Shown here piece by piece: positions 1 to 8,572 of a DNA stretch of 64,000 nt (positions are counted from its first letter, which is position 1; the number at the start of each line of letters is the position of its first letter). Origin of the DNA: Limnohabitans sp. 2KL-51. GTDB lineage: Bacteria > Pseudomonadota > Gammaproteobacteria > Burkholderiales > Burkholderiaceae_C. Position numbers and translations under genes: made by a program. The notes below the pieces were generated by a model. It did no database searches. It had not been told where the DNA came from and saw nothing but the letters and a program-made list of their open reading frames with translations. The stretch lies in contig NZ_NESJ01000010.1 of assembly GCF_003063645.1 (NCBI RefSeq), positions 124,001 to 188,000 of the forward strand, given 5' to 3'.

Positions 1-885
1 GTTTTCCAGCAACACGCACCAAGGCGTTTCTTGCCACAAGGGCACGCGCAGTTGGGGGTAGTGTTTGTCAACCAAGCCTAACGCGAACTGGCCCATGACC
101 TCAAAGCCCGTGAGACCTGGCCCGAGGCGCTGATGCGCAAGACCCAGCAGCTGCACAGCCGCTTCCATGCTGGGCACGGCGGCCCAGGCAGTCAGTTGCG
201 CGGCGGGTTGGGGGTAAAGCTTCATGGTCGCGGCAGTGATGATGCCCAGCGTGCCTTCGCTGCCGATCATCAGGTTGCGCAAGTCGTAGCCGGTGTTGTC
301 CTTGCGCAGGCCGGTCAGGCCATGCCAGACCTCACCTTGTGCAGTGACCACTTCCAGACCCAGGCACAGCTCGCGGGTGTTGCCGTAGCGCACGACTTGC
401 GTGCCGCCCGCGTTGGTGCCCAGGTTGCCGCCAATGGTGCAGCTGCCTTCGGCGCCCAGGCTCAGGGGGAACAAAAAACCAGCGGTTTCAGCGGCAGCCT
501 GCAGGTTTTGCAGCACACAACCGGCTTCTACGGTGATGGTCAGGTTGGCTGGGTCGATGGCGCGCACCGCGTTCATGCGGGTCATGCTCAGCACGATCTG
601 GGTGCCCGAGCCGTTGGGCACACCGCCCACCACCAGCCCGGTGTTGCCCCCTTGCGGCACGATGGGCGTATTGGCCGCTGCGCAGGCTTTGACCACGGCG
701 GCCACTTCTTGAGTGTGACCGGGTCGCACTACGGCGAGCGCCCGACCCTTGACGCGTTTGCGCCAGTCTTGCTCCCATGGGCTCAGGTCAGCGCCGGGGT
801 CGGCGTGTGTGAGCACGTTGGCATGGCCACAGATGGCGCGCAGTTGCGCTATCAAGCCGGATTGGGATGGGGTCAGATCGTTCAT
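1..885 (-). CDS. FAD-binding oxidoreductase (GlcD/D-2-hydroxyacid dehydrogenase type), 3' end cut by window edge
   Basis: The reverse strand reads 295 codons from an ATG at 883-885 and runs off the left edge. Near residues 75-90 the protein has the PQGGNTGLVVGG stretch typical of the PP-loop of FAD-binding PCMH domains, followed by GAEGSCTIGGNLGTNAGG and GSEGTLGIIT, which line the flavin in the GlcD/LDH-D/D2HGDH family. Such enzymes oxidise D-2-hydroxy acids (glycolate, D-lactate, D-2-hydroxyglutarate) and pass electrons to a carrier. The C-terminal FAD-oxidase cap domain, which would decide the substrate, lies outside the window, so the substrate cannot be named. Confidence 0.85.
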   Translation of the reverse strand, partial: MNDLTPSQSGLIAQLRAICGHANVLTHADPGADLSPWEQDWRKRVKGRALAVVRPGHTQEVAAVVKACAAANTPIVPQGGNTGLVVGGVPNGSGTQIVLSMTRMNAVRAIDPANLTITVEAGCVLQNLQAAAETAGFLFPLSLGAEGSCTIGGNLGTNAGGTQVVRYGNTRELCLGLEVVTAQGEVWHGLTGLRKDNTGYDLRNLMIGSEGTLGIITAATMKLYPQPAAQLTAWAAVPSMEAAVQLLGLAHQRLGPGLTGFEVMGQFALGLVDKHYPQLRVPLWQETPWCVLLEN

Positions 886-925
886 GGCAGTCAAAAGAGA
901 GTAGAAAGGCTGTGGCGGTCACCGC

Positions 926-1357
926 TCAGTCTCGGGGCACAGGCACAAAGTTACCTTTGGCTTTCGCGGCCTTGAAGCGGATGCGCACATGCAGCGCGCA
1001 CGCTACAAATAAGGTGCTGCACAGCAAGGTTTGCAGCGCGGCAAGGCAAGAGGACGGCCAGGCATCACCCCAGGCACGCACTACGCCTTCGGTGAAATAA
1101 AGCCACACCAACAGGCTGACCCAGCGGTAGGTGTACATGCGGTTTTTCAGCAAACCGGCCACAGGGATGCACAAAGGCAGCACTTTGATGGCCCACCAGC
1201 TGCCCCCTTCGCGCAGTGGGGCCAGCCAGATTTCCCAGGCCAGGCCCAGCACGATCAGGCCCAGCAAGCTGCCCACGGCCAGCCAACGCGTCAGGTCCAG
1301 GCCCGCTGGGGCTGTTTCTTGGGGGGGGAGGGGGGAAGTTTCGGGGTTCGGATTCAT
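926..1357 (-). CDS. DUF2069 inner-membrane protein
   Basis: A 143-residue protein with a short Pro/Thr-rich N-terminus and four hydrophobic segments (about 25-45, 55-72, 78-98 and 103-122), ending in a basic tail. Length and topology fit the DUF2069 family of small proteobacterial membrane proteins of unknown function. The start is the ATG at 1355-1357; only 21 bp separate it from the divergent yihY-like start. A possible -10 (TATGAT, minus strand 1372-1367) lies nine bases before the ATG and leaves almost no leader. The FAD oxidase follows 40 bp downstream on the same strand and may be co-transcribed. Confidence 0.75.
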   Translation of the reverse strand: MNPNPETSPLPPQETAPAGLDLTRWLAVGSLLGLIVLGLAWEIWLAPLREGGSWWAIKVLPLCIPVAGLLKNRMYTYRWVSLLVWLYFTEGVVRAWGDAWPSSCLAALQTLLCSTLFVACALHVRIRFKAAKAKGNFVPVPRD

Positions 1358-1378
1358 TGCGATGGCATCATACCGGGC

Positions 1379-2650
1379 ATGCAAACAACCTTGACCAAAT
1401 CCGGCCTGCGCGAACACACCCGTTTGTGGTGGCAAGAGCTGTCGGTGTTTCCCTGGCGGCAGATGGGCGGCGTATTGGCCGAACGCTTTCGCGACGCGCG
1501 TTTGGGGCTCAGTGCAAGTTCGCTGACCTTCACCACCGTGTTGGCCTTGGTGCCCTTGTTTGCCCTGGGTTTGGCGGTTTTCTCTGCCTTTCCGGTGTTC
1601 GGCAAGTTCCAGGACATGCTGCAACGCTGGCTGGTCGAAAGCCTGGTGCCCGAGAGCATTGCCCGGCAGGTGCTGAGTTATTTGACCCAGTTTTCGCGCA
1701 AGGCCAGTCGCCTGGGCACAGCGGGTTTGGCGGCAGTGCTTTTGTCTGCGCTGTTCCTGATGGTGACCATCGAGCGCACGCTTGGGCAGATCTGGCGCGT
1801 ACAGCGTCAGCGCCCTTTGCCCCAAAGGGTGTTGCTCTACTGGGCAGCCATCACCTTGGGGCCACTGCTTTTGGGCAGCAGCCTGGCCATCACCTCGTAT
1901 GTGGTCACGGCGTCGCGCGATGTGGTGAATGTGCTGCCCGGATCGATCCGCTGGTTGCTCGACAGTTTTGAGTTTTTGCTGCTCATCGCTTGCGTGAGTG
2001 GGCTGTACTTTTATGTGCCCTACACCCGGGTGCGTTGGCGGCATGCCATCACCGCCGGTTTTTTGGTGGCCGCTTCGCTGGAGCTAGCCAAAAAAGGCAT
2101 GGCTTTTTATTTGCTGGAAGTGCCCACCTATTCACTGGTCTACGGGGCCTTTGCGGCGCTGCCGATTTTGCTGGTCTGGATTTATGTGACCTGGCTACTG
2201 GTTTTGTTGGGGGCGGTGCTGGCGTCGAGCTTGCCGGAACTGGGCCGCGAGCAGTGGCGCAAACCCGAAGGCGCGGGATGGTCCTTCAGGCTGGCCCTGG
2301 AGGTGCTGGCCGAGTTGAACGCTGCCAAGTTGACTGAGCGGCGAGGCTGGAGTGCCGGGGCTTTGGCCGCCCGCTTGCGGGTGGAACTGAGCGAGTTGCA
2401 GCAAGTTCTGGCCGTCTTGCATGCGCTCGATTGGGTCGGCCGTCTGACTGAGCAAAACGACCAGGCCCAAGCCCGGCAGGTTTTGCTGATCGACCCGGCC
2501 CAGGCCCGTGCGGCCCCCCTCGCCGACCGCTTGCTGGTGCTGCGGGCTTCGGCAGCCGACCCGCTGTGGGTACAAACCGGCTTGGACCAGGTTTGGCTGG
2601 CATCCTTGCTGCCTGCAGCGCAGCTTGAAGGACCGTCCTCTGGTGTTTAA
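1379..2650 (+). CDS. YihY/BrkB (UPF0761) family membrane protein
   Basis: A 423-residue integral membrane protein with about six hydrophobic helices in the first 290 residues and a soluble C-terminal region rich in Leu, Ala and Arg. The features LSASSLTFTTVLALVPL, GLYFYVPYTRVRWRHA and VYGAFAALPILLVWIY are characteristic of the YihY/BrkB (formerly RNase BN) family. The biochemical role of the family is not settled. The ATG at 1379 is chosen because upstream in-frame sequence belongs to the divergent gene. Its TAA stop overlaps the stop of the convergent P450 gene within a shared TTAA, so there is no room for a terminator between them. Confidence 0.82.
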   Translation: MQTTLTKSGLREHTRLWWQELSVFPWRQMGGVLAERFRDARLGLSASSLTFTTVLALVPLFALGLAVFSAFPVFGKFQDMLQRWLVESLVPESIARQVLSYLTQFSRKASRLGTAGLAAVLLSALFLMVTIERTLGQIWRVQRQRPLPQRVLLYWAAITLGPLLLGSSLAITSYVVTASRDVVNVLPGSIRWLLDSFEFLLLIACVSGLYFYVPYTRVRWRHAITAGFLVAASLELAKKGMAFYLLEVPTYSLVYGAFAALPILLVWIYVTWLLVLLGAVLASSLPELGREQWRKPEGAGWSFRLALEVLAELNAAKLTERRGWSAGALAARLRVELSELQQVLAVLHALDWVGRLTEQNDQAQARQVLLIDPAQARAAPLADRLLVLRASAADPLWVQTGLDQVWLASLLPAAQLEGPSSGV

Positions 2651-3987
2651 CGGGTCGAAAAAGGGGCATGCAAAAAGCCGCGAAATCGGGCCCGGCCGCC
2701 GCGCTGGGGAGCTTGGGTGAGCTGGACATCGGGGAAGCGCTGTAAAAAACGGCCGATCGCCACGCGGCCTTCTAAACGCGCCAGGCTCAGGCCTGCGCAC
2801 TGGTGCACCCCAAAGCCAAAGGCCAGGTGCTTGTTGCCGCTTCGGCGCAGGTCCAACTGTTCGGGGTTGGCGTAAACGGCCGGGTCGCGGTTGGCCGCAC
2901 CAATGCACAGCGTAATCAGAGCCCCCGCAGGCAGATCAAAGCCGTTGACCTGGGTGGCCTGCAAGGCGCGGCGGTTGCTCAGTTGGTTGGACGATTCAAA
3001 GCGTAAAAACTCGTCCACGGCCAGGCCCATGATTTGTTCCCGTTCTTCGTCACTGGCCGCTTGTTTCAGGTCGGCCTTGAGCTGTTCGCGCTGCTCGGGC
3101 CATTCCTGCAGGCTGATGAGCGCGTTGCCGATCAGGTTGGTGGTGGTTTCGTGCCCGGCATTGAGCAGGAACACGCAGTTTTGCAGCAGCTCGACTTCGC
3201 TCAGGGCGTCGCCATCATTTCCGTTGTCTTTTTCACCCTGAATCAAGCGTGTCAGCACATCGTGCTCCGGGTCACTCGGATGCAATCGGCGATCTGCCAC
3301 CAATTTGCGCAGGTAGGCCAGAAACTCGCTCACGCTGCGGTTGCCCAGCGCTTCTTGTTCAGGGCTCAGGGCGGGCTCCAGCGCCCCCAATATGGCCAGC
3401 GACCAGCCGCGAAGCGGTTCGCGCTCGGCATGCGGCACGCCCAGCAGGTTGCCGATGATCTCGACCGGAATGGCCGAGGCAAAGTCCTCGATCAGGTCGC
3501 CGCCGCCCTTCGCCTCGATCTTGTCCAGTAGGCTGTCCACCAGCAGCACCAGGCCAGGCTCCATGGCTTCAATGGCCCGGCGGGTCAACGCGCCCATGAT
3601 CAGGCGGCGCACCCGGGTGTGCAGCGGCGGGTCGTTGAAGACCAGGCTGCTGGTGTGGTGCTCAAACAGCGGGGAGACGCCACTGCATGTGGCGTAGGGC
3701 GGCTGGTTGAAGGGCGCGTGGTTGTATTTGGGGCCGAATTCGACTTGCTTGTCAGAGCTGAAGACCTTGGCGTCGCGGTACACCGCCACCAGATCGGAAT
3801 GACGTGTGAGGAAATACGAGCCATCGGGCATGCGCTTGAAAGGCTCGGCTTCGCGCAACGCTGCATAAACCGGGTAAGGGTTGTCCAAAAAGTCGCGCGG
3901 CAAGGCCCGCAGGTCCAGGCTTTGGGCCAACTCGCGGGTCCTGTCTGCCGACAAGGGTGGGGTGATGTGGGTAGTTGATGTGTTCAT
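2647..3987 (-). CDS. Cytochrome P450
   Basis: A 446-residue soluble bacterial P450. It has the I-helix oxygen-activating motif NAGHETT, the K-helix ExxR in VDEFLRF, and the haem loop FGFGVHQCAG with the axial Cys near residue 397. Length is normal for class I bacterial P450s, which need a ferredoxin and reductase; neither is encoded here. It is the last gene of a minus-strand run metY > GNAT > hydrolase > P450, 40 bp after the hydrolase stop. The ATG at 3985-3987 is preferred; an in-frame GTG at 4000-4002 would add five residues. The substrate is unknown; the adjacent hydrolase may act on the same compound (inference). Confidence 0.92.
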   Translation of the reverse strand: MNTSTTHITPPLSADRTRELAQSLDLRALPRDFLDNPYPVYAALREAEPFKRMPDGSYFLTRHSDLVAVYRDAKVFSSDKQVEFGPKYNHAPFNQPPYATCSGVSPLFEHHTSSLVFNDPPLHTRVRRLIMGALTRRAIEAMEPGLVLLVDSLLDKIEAKGGGDLIEDFASAIPVEIIGNLLGVPHAEREPLRGWSLAILGALEPALSPEQEALGNRSVSEFLAYLRKLVADRRLHPSDPEHDVLTRLIQGEKDNGNDGDALSEVELLQNCVFLLNAGHETTTNLIGNALISLQEWPEQREQLKADLKQAASDEEREQIMGLAVDEFLRFESSNQLSNRRALQATQVNGFDLPAGALITLCIGAANRDPAVYANPEQLDLRRSGNKHLAFGFGVHQCAGLSLARLEGRVAIGRFLQRFPDVQLTQAPQRGGRARFRGFLHAPFSTR

Positions 3988-4027
3988 CTTGTAGGAGCGC
4001 ACCCCTGTGCGCGAATGGCCTTCATGC

Positions 4028-4846
4028 TCACGGTTTTAAAAAATCCTTGAGCGCCAGCAACACGCCTTCTGGTGCTTCGGTCATGAGCGAATGGCCTGCG
4101 GAGAGCTTGACCACTTGGGGTTTGGCGCAAAGGTCAATCAGGCTTTGCGCTGCCTTGGGCGGCGTCATCTGGTCGGCGCTGCCCAGCACAAACAGGACGG
4201 GGCAGGCCACTTGCGGCATGGCCGCTTCTGCGCCTCGGTAATCATCACAGGCCTTGAAGCCGGTGTGGAACACGTTGACCTGTGTGTTGCTGGCCAACAC
4301 ACGGCGCATCAGCGCCTTGCTGCCGCCATAAAGCCAGGTGCCGGGGCCCAAGGCCGAAGGCGGTGGGGCCAACGTGGAATGCGAAAAACTGTTGACCATG
4401 TCTATGGCCTTGAAGGGGGCGCTGACCGACAAATCGAGCAGGGCGGGTGAGACGCGCATCGGGTAGGCCGTGCCCACCATCACCAGGTGGCTCACGCGCC
4501 CGGGGTGGGCTTGCGCGTCGCGAGCCGCCGCTTCCAGGGCGATGAGCGAACCAAAGCTGTGGCCGATCAGCGCAGCCTTTTCAATCTTCAGCGTATCCAG
4601 CAGCGCGATGACGATGTCGGCGGCTTCTTCCGCGGTTTGCGGCGGCGTACCTGCACTTTTGCAGTGCCCGGGCATGTCAATGGCCAGCACGTTCCAGCCG
4701 TGGTGCGCCATGTAGCGGGTTTGCAAAATCCAGACGCTGTGGTCGTTGAGCACGCCGTGGATGAACACGGCGGTAGGCTGCTCGGGGTTGAAGGGCTTGC
4801 CGCCGGTGTAGGCGTAAAGCGGGTGTGTGGGCAGTTGGATGTGCAT
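4028..4846 (-). CDS. Alpha/beta-hydrolase
   Basis: A 272-residue alpha/beta-hydrolase fold protein without a signal peptide. It has the oxyanion-hole HG in AVFIHGVLNDH, the nucleophile elbow GHSFGS (Ser near residue 96), a late Asp in LGSADQMTPP and the catalytic His in SAGHSLMTEAPEG near the C-terminus. The sequence is like small-molecule esterases and C-C hydrolases rather than lipases. It starts 13 bp after the GNAT gene stop and precedes the P450, so all are probably on one mRNA. The substrate cannot be inferred. Confidence 0.85.
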   Translation of the reverse strand: MHIQLPTHPLYAYTGGKPFNPEQPTAVFIHGVLNDHSVWILQTRYMAHHGWNVLAIDMPGHCKSAGTPPQTAEEAADIVIALLDTLKIEKAALIGHSFGSLIALEAAARDAQAHPGRVSHLVMVGTAYPMRVSPALLDLSVSAPFKAIDMVNSFSHSTLAPPPSALGPGTWLYGGSKALMRRVLASNTQVNVFHTGFKACDDYRGAEAAMPQVACPVLFVLGSADQMTPPKAAQSLIDLCAKPQVVKLSAGHSLMTEAPEGVLLALKDFLKP

Positions 4847-4859
4847 GGTGTTGGGGTGT

Positions 4860-5279
4860 TCAAAGGTCCGGGATCAGGCGTTTGCCCATGCTGACGACCT
4901 GGTCGTCGCGATAACCCAGCGATTCGTAAAAAGCCAGCACTTGGGCGTTGCTGGCACGCACTTGCAAATTGATTTTGGGGCAGCCGGAAGCCAGTAACAG
5001 GGCTTCGCCGTGCTGCATCATGGCCTTGGCGTGGCCTTGTCTTTGGTGGTCCGGCGAGATGGCCAGGTAGTTCACCCAGCCGCGATGGCCTTCGTAGCCG
5101 AACATGGCGCTGGCCATCAAGCGGCCTTGCACTTCACCTACCAAAAACAGGTCTGGGCGCACTTGCAACTTGCGGGCGATGTCCTTGTAGGGATCGTTCC
5201 AGGGACGGGTCAGATCACAGCTTTGCCACAAAGCCACCACGGCGGCTTCATCAGAAGTTTGGTAGGCGCGGATCTGCAT
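4860..5279 (-). CDS. ypeA: GNAT family N-acetyltransferase (YpeA-like)
   Basis: A 139-residue single-domain GNAT protein. The acetyl-CoA pyrophosphate-binding loop is visible as ISPDHQRQGHAKAMM (a Q/RxxGxG/A variant), followed by the C-terminal NAQVLAFYESLGYR motif. The N-terminal IRAYQTSDEAAVVALWQSCDLTRPWNDP is highly typical of the YpeA subfamily, whose acceptor substrate is not known. The ATG lies 5 bp after the sulfhydrylase stop, so translation is probably coupled. Confidence 0.85.
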   Translation of the reverse strand: MQIRAYQTSDEAAVVALWQSCDLTRPWNDPYKDIARKLQVRPDLFLVGEVQGRLMASAMFGYEGHRGWVNYLAISPDHQRQGHAKAMMQHGEALLLASGCPKINLQVRASNAQVLAFYESLGYRDDQVVSMGKRLIPDL

Positions 5280-5284
5280 GGGGA

Positions 5285-6580
5285 TCAGGCCTTTTCTGCG
5301 GCTTTCAGGGCTTTTTTCAGGTCGTCAATCAGGTCGGCCGGATCTTCCAGGCCAATCGACAAGCGGATGGTGCCGGGGCCGATGCCGCCTGCGGCCAGTG
5401 CTTCGTCCGTCATGCGGAAGTGCGTGGTGCTAGCCGGGTGGATCACCAGGCTGCGGCAGTCGCCCACATTGGCCAGGTGGCTGAAGATCTTCAGGGTTTC
5501 GATGAACTTTTGGCCTTGGGCGCGTGAACCCCTGATGTCGAAGCTGAACACCGAGCCCGCACCGCGAGGCAAGAGCTTTTGCGCCAGTGCATGCGAGGGG
5601 TGACTCTCGAGCATGGGATGGCCCACGCGGCTGACCAGCGGGTGCGCCGCCAGAAACTCGACCACCTTGGCGGTGTTCTCCATGTGGCGCGCCATGCGCA
5701 GGGGCAGGGTTTCGATGCCTTGCAAGATCAGCCAGGCGGTGTGCGGGCTCATGCAAGCCCCAAAGTCGCGCAGGCCCTCGCGCCGGGCACGCAGCAAAAA
5801 GGCGCCCACGGTGCTTTCTTCGCTGAAGACCATGTTGTGAAAGCCTTCATAGGCTTGGCTCAGTTCGGTAAATTTGCCCGATTTGTCCCAGTCAAAACTC
5901 CCTCCATCAACCACCACACCGCCCACCACCGTGCCGTGGCCCGACAAAAACTTGGTGGCCGAGTGGTAGACCAGATCGGCCCCGTGGTCAAAGGGCTTGA
6001 TGAGCCAGGGCGAGGTGAGGGTGGAGTCAACCAGCAGCGGCACACCCGCTTCGTGCGCAATGGCGCTCACCGTCTCGATGTCCAGCACGTCCATGCCGGG
6101 GTTGCCCACGGTTTCGCCAAAAAAGAGTTTGGTGTCGGGCTGCACAGCGGCCCGCCAGGCGTCCAGATCGCCGGGTTTGACAAAGGTGGTACGGATGCCA
6201 AAGCGGCTCAGGGTGTAGTGCAGCAGGTTATGTGAGCCGCCGTACAAAGCGCTGGAGGCCACGATGTGGGAGCCCGCGCCCATGAGGGTGGCAATGGCCA
6301 GGTGCAAGGCCGCTTGACCGCTGGATGTGGTGATGGCCCCGATGCCTCCTTCAAGGGCTGAGATGCGCTGCTCCAGCACCGCGTTGGTGGGGTTGCTGAT
6401 GCGGCTGTAGACGTGGCCCGGGCGCTCCAGATTGAACAGCGCCGCGGCCTGGTCGCTGGATTCAAAAACGAAAGAAGTGGTCAGGTGGATGGGCACTGCC
6501 CTAGCGCCCGTGCTGGGGTCGGGAGCGGCACCCGCATGCAGGGCCAAAGTGTCAAAACCGGGATCACTGTAACCAGCCAT
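5285..6580 (-). CDS. metY: O-acetylhomoserine aminocarboxypropyltransferase (sulfhydrylase), PLP-dependent
   Basis: A 431-residue member of the Cys/Met-metabolism PLP enzymes. The PLP-binding lysine sits in HSATKFLSGHGTVVGG; other family landmarks are YSRISNPTNAVLEQR near residue 60 and GDCRSLVIHPASTTH near residue 355. The latter, with the length, fits the MetY branch that forms homocysteine from O-acetylhomoserine and sulfide rather than cystathionine gamma-synthase. The start at 6578-6580 is supported by GGAG seven bases upstream. It heads a four-gene minus-strand operon that includes an acetyltransferase, a hydrolase and a P450. Confidence 0.9.
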   Translation of the reverse strand: MAGYSDPGFDTLALHAGAAPDPSTGARAVPIHLTTSFVFESSDQAAALFNLERPGHVYSRISNPTNAVLEQRISALEGGIGAITTSSGQAALHLAIATLMGAGSHIVASSALYGGSHNLLHYTLSRFGIRTTFVKPGDLDAWRAAVQPDTKLFFGETVGNPGMDVLDIETVSAIAHEAGVPLLVDSTLTSPWLIKPFDHGADLVYHSATKFLSGHGTVVGGVVVDGGSFDWDKSGKFTELSQAYEGFHNMVFSEESTVGAFLLRARREGLRDFGACMSPHTAWLILQGIETLPLRMARHMENTAKVVEFLAAHPLVSRVGHPMLESHPSHALAQKLLPRGAGSVFSFDIRGSRAQGQKFIETLKIFSHLANVGDCRSLVIHPASTTHFRMTDEALAAGGIGPGTIRLSIGLEDPADLIDDLKKALKAAEKA

Positions 6581-6692
6581 GGGTTGTCTCCGAAAAAAGA
6601 AAAGGCCAGCGTGTGCGAATCGCTGTGCACGCCATACATTGTGGGCTATATTAAATCTTCGTCTTTTACAAACAAACCGCAGGAGAGATGCC

Positions 6693-7151
6693 ATGAAAGT
6701 CAATGATATTTTGCGCGTCAAGGGCAGCACCTTGTTCACGGTCAAGCCTGATGAATTGTTGGCCTCCGCTCTCAACGCCATGGCCGAAAAAGACATCGGC
6801 TCTTTGGTGGTCATGTCCCATGGACAACTTGTGGGCATGCTGACGTTTCGCGAGGTGATCCAGCAAGTGGTCAAAAATGGCGGTCAAGTGGGCCAGACCA
6901 CGGTGCTTGAAGCGATGGACGCCCAGCCGATGACTTGCAGCAGTGACACCGATCTGGACGAGGTACGCCGCATCATGCTGGAGCGCCACGCCCGCTACAT
7001 GCCCATCATGGATGGGTCCACCTTGATGGGCGTGATCAGCTTTTACGATGTGGCCAAAGCCGTGGTGGACAGCCAGGACTTTGAGAACAAGATGCTCAAG
7101 GCCTACATCCGCGACTGGCCCGACCAGGAAAGCAATACGGCCCCCACCTGA
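6693..7151 (+). CDS. CBS-domain-pair protein
   Basis: A 152-residue protein made almost wholly of two CBS domains: residues about 5-65 (LFTVKPDELLASALNAMAEKD, then GMLTFREV) and 75-135 (MTCSSDTDLDEVRRIM, then GVISFYDV). Paired CBS domains bind adenosyl ligands such as AMP, ATP or SAM and act as energy sensors, but stand-alone proteins like this have no fixed partner. AGGAGAG nine bases upstream supports the ATG at 6693. It is transcribed away from metY; a TATATT box at 6647-6652 is a plausible -10. Confidence 0.88.
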   Translation: MKVNDILRVKGSTLFTVKPDELLASALNAMAEKDIGSLVVMSHGQLVGMLTFREVIQQVVKNGGQVGQTTVLEAMDAQPMTCSSDTDLDEVRRIMLERHARYMPIMDGSTLMGVISFYDVAKAVVDSQDFENKMLKAYIRDWPDQESNTAPT

Positions 7152-7275
7152 TCCGCCAGCAACCCGTCTTCTTCAGCATGGGGTGATGGTTATCCCTGAG
7201 GAGACTCCGGTTTTTTGTCTGTTGTGGGCATGAACACAGGTATTTTTTAGAATTTACTGGGTAATAACATGCAAT

Positions 7276-7317
7276 AATATTTGAGTACTAAAATATTAAA
7301 ACACTGAGAGGTGTTTT
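7276..7317 (+). promoter_or_regulatory. AT-rich double dyad in front of the type I secretion operon
   Basis: Two inverted repeats stand back to back. At 7276-7297 arms AATATTT and AAATATT flank g-AGTACT-a, giving a nearly perfect 22-bp operator-like dyad. At 7298-7317 AAAACAC pairs with GTGTTTT around a TGAGAG loop, so the only Shine-Dalgarno-like bases (GAGAGG) for the TolC gene at 7325 lie in the loop and stem of the hairpin. The 7210-7320 stretch is much more AT-rich than its surroundings. A repressor or nucleoid-protein site plus a translational hairpin is an inference. Confidence 0.45.
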
Positions 7318-7324
7318 TACTCAA

Positions 7325-8572
7325 ATGATCCAACGTAAAGTTTGGCATGCCTGCTTGGTGTTCACGGCCCTGCTGGGCGGCTGGCCCGGTGTTTCTGTGG
7401 CCACTGAGTTAAAACTGGCCGATGCCCTGAGCCTGTCGGCAACCCACCACCCGAGCGTGAAAGCCAAGCAGGCCGAGGTGCAAGCGGCGCAGGCCGATCT
7501 GGAGACCGCCAAGTGGTCGCGCTTTCCCACCGTGAGCACCGAAGCCACCGCTTCGGGTGGTCGCCCTCAAGCGGCCTTGCTGGTCCAGCAGCCGCTTTGG
7601 GCGGGCGGAAAAATTGACGCCCAAAACCGTTTGGCACTGGCCCAACTCAAGCTTGTTGAGGCGGGCCTGCAGGAAACACGCAACAGCCTGATGCAACAAA
7701 CAGGACAGCAGTTTTTTGAAGTGCTGCGCTGGCATCAACGTTTGGACGTGGCCCGTAAAACCGAGGACGAACACCGCAAGCTGCTGGAGTTGATCCAACG
7801 CCGCGTAGCGGCCGAGATCAGCCCATTGACCGATCAGGTGCTGGCTTCTGCGCGTTTTCAGCAAGCCGTTTCCGAACGCATCCAGTTTGACCGTTCCAGA
7901 CAAACGGCGCAGTTGGCATTGCAGCAATTGGTGGGCGAGCCCTACACGGCTTTGAAAGCACCCACCCGCTTGGCCCTGCCTCAGCAGGACGTTGGCGTGG
8001 CCATTGAGGCGAGTAAAACCCACTCGTCCGAGTTGCTGCGCTGGCGCACCCAGCAAGAGGTTGCACAAGCACAAATCGACATGGCCCAAGCAGGCTTGTA
8101 TCCGACGGTTGCCTTGGCCCATCGACAGAATTTAGGTGGCCAAGACAATCCAGCGCTGCCCAACCGCACCTATTTGTCCCTGCAGTTTTCGCCAGGCCCA
8201 GGTCTGTCAGCCCGCAGCGCGGCAGCCGCAGCGCGTTCGCGTCTGGAAAACAGCCTGCAAAACACCGTGGTGTTTGAGCGCCAGCTCGAGCAGCAGGTGC
8301 GCACAGCCTTGGCCGACCTCGACGCCTTGGCCCAACAGGTCGAACCGGCCCGCTTGCTGGTTGCGGCCACAGAAGATGTGGTGGCCTCTTATTTACGCCA
8401 ATACCAGATTGGCAAGAAAAACTGGCTGGATGTGCTCAACGCCCTTCGCGAGAGCGCTCAAGCCCATTACAGTGCGGTCGATGTGGCCTCCAGCACCCAG
8501 TCGCTGCAACTGCGCCTGATGCTGCTGACCGGGCCCATGAGCGCCCCAGCGCTCGGCCAGCTCCATGACTGA
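7325..8572 (+). CDS. TolC-family outer-membrane protein of a type I secretion system
   Basis: A 415-residue protein with a signal peptide (about 26 residues, cleavage after VSVA) and two repeats of long amphipathic helices characteristic of TolC-like outer-membrane efflux channels (for example DALSLSATHHPSVKAKQAEVQAAQADLETAKWSRFP rendered in parts, and the later YLRQYQIGKKNWLDVLNALRE). It would form the trimeric periplasm-spanning exit duct for the ABC exporter and HlyD adaptor encoded next. It overlaps the exporter gene by 8 bp. No good Shine-Dalgarno lies close to the ATG; the upstream bases form a hairpin. Confidence 0.85.
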   Translation: MIQRKVWHACLVFTALLGGWPGVSVATELKLADALSLSATHHPSVKAKQAEVQAAQADLETAKWSRFPTVSTEATASGGRPQAALLVQQPLWAGGKIDAQNRLALAQLKLVEAGLQETRNSLMQQTGQQFFEVLRWHQRLDVARKTEDEHRKLLELIQRRVAAEISPLTDQVLASARFQQAVSERIQFDRSRQTAQLALQQLVGEPYTALKAPTRLALPQQDVGVAIEASKTHSSELLRWRTQQEVAQAQIDMAQAGLYPTVALAHRQNLGGQDNPALPNRTYLSLQFSPGPGLSARSAAAAARSRLENSLQNTVVFERQLEQQVRTALADLDALAQQVEPARLLVAATEDVVASYLRQYQIGKKNWLDVLNALRESAQAHYSAVDVASSTQSLQLRLMLLTGPMSAPALGQLHD

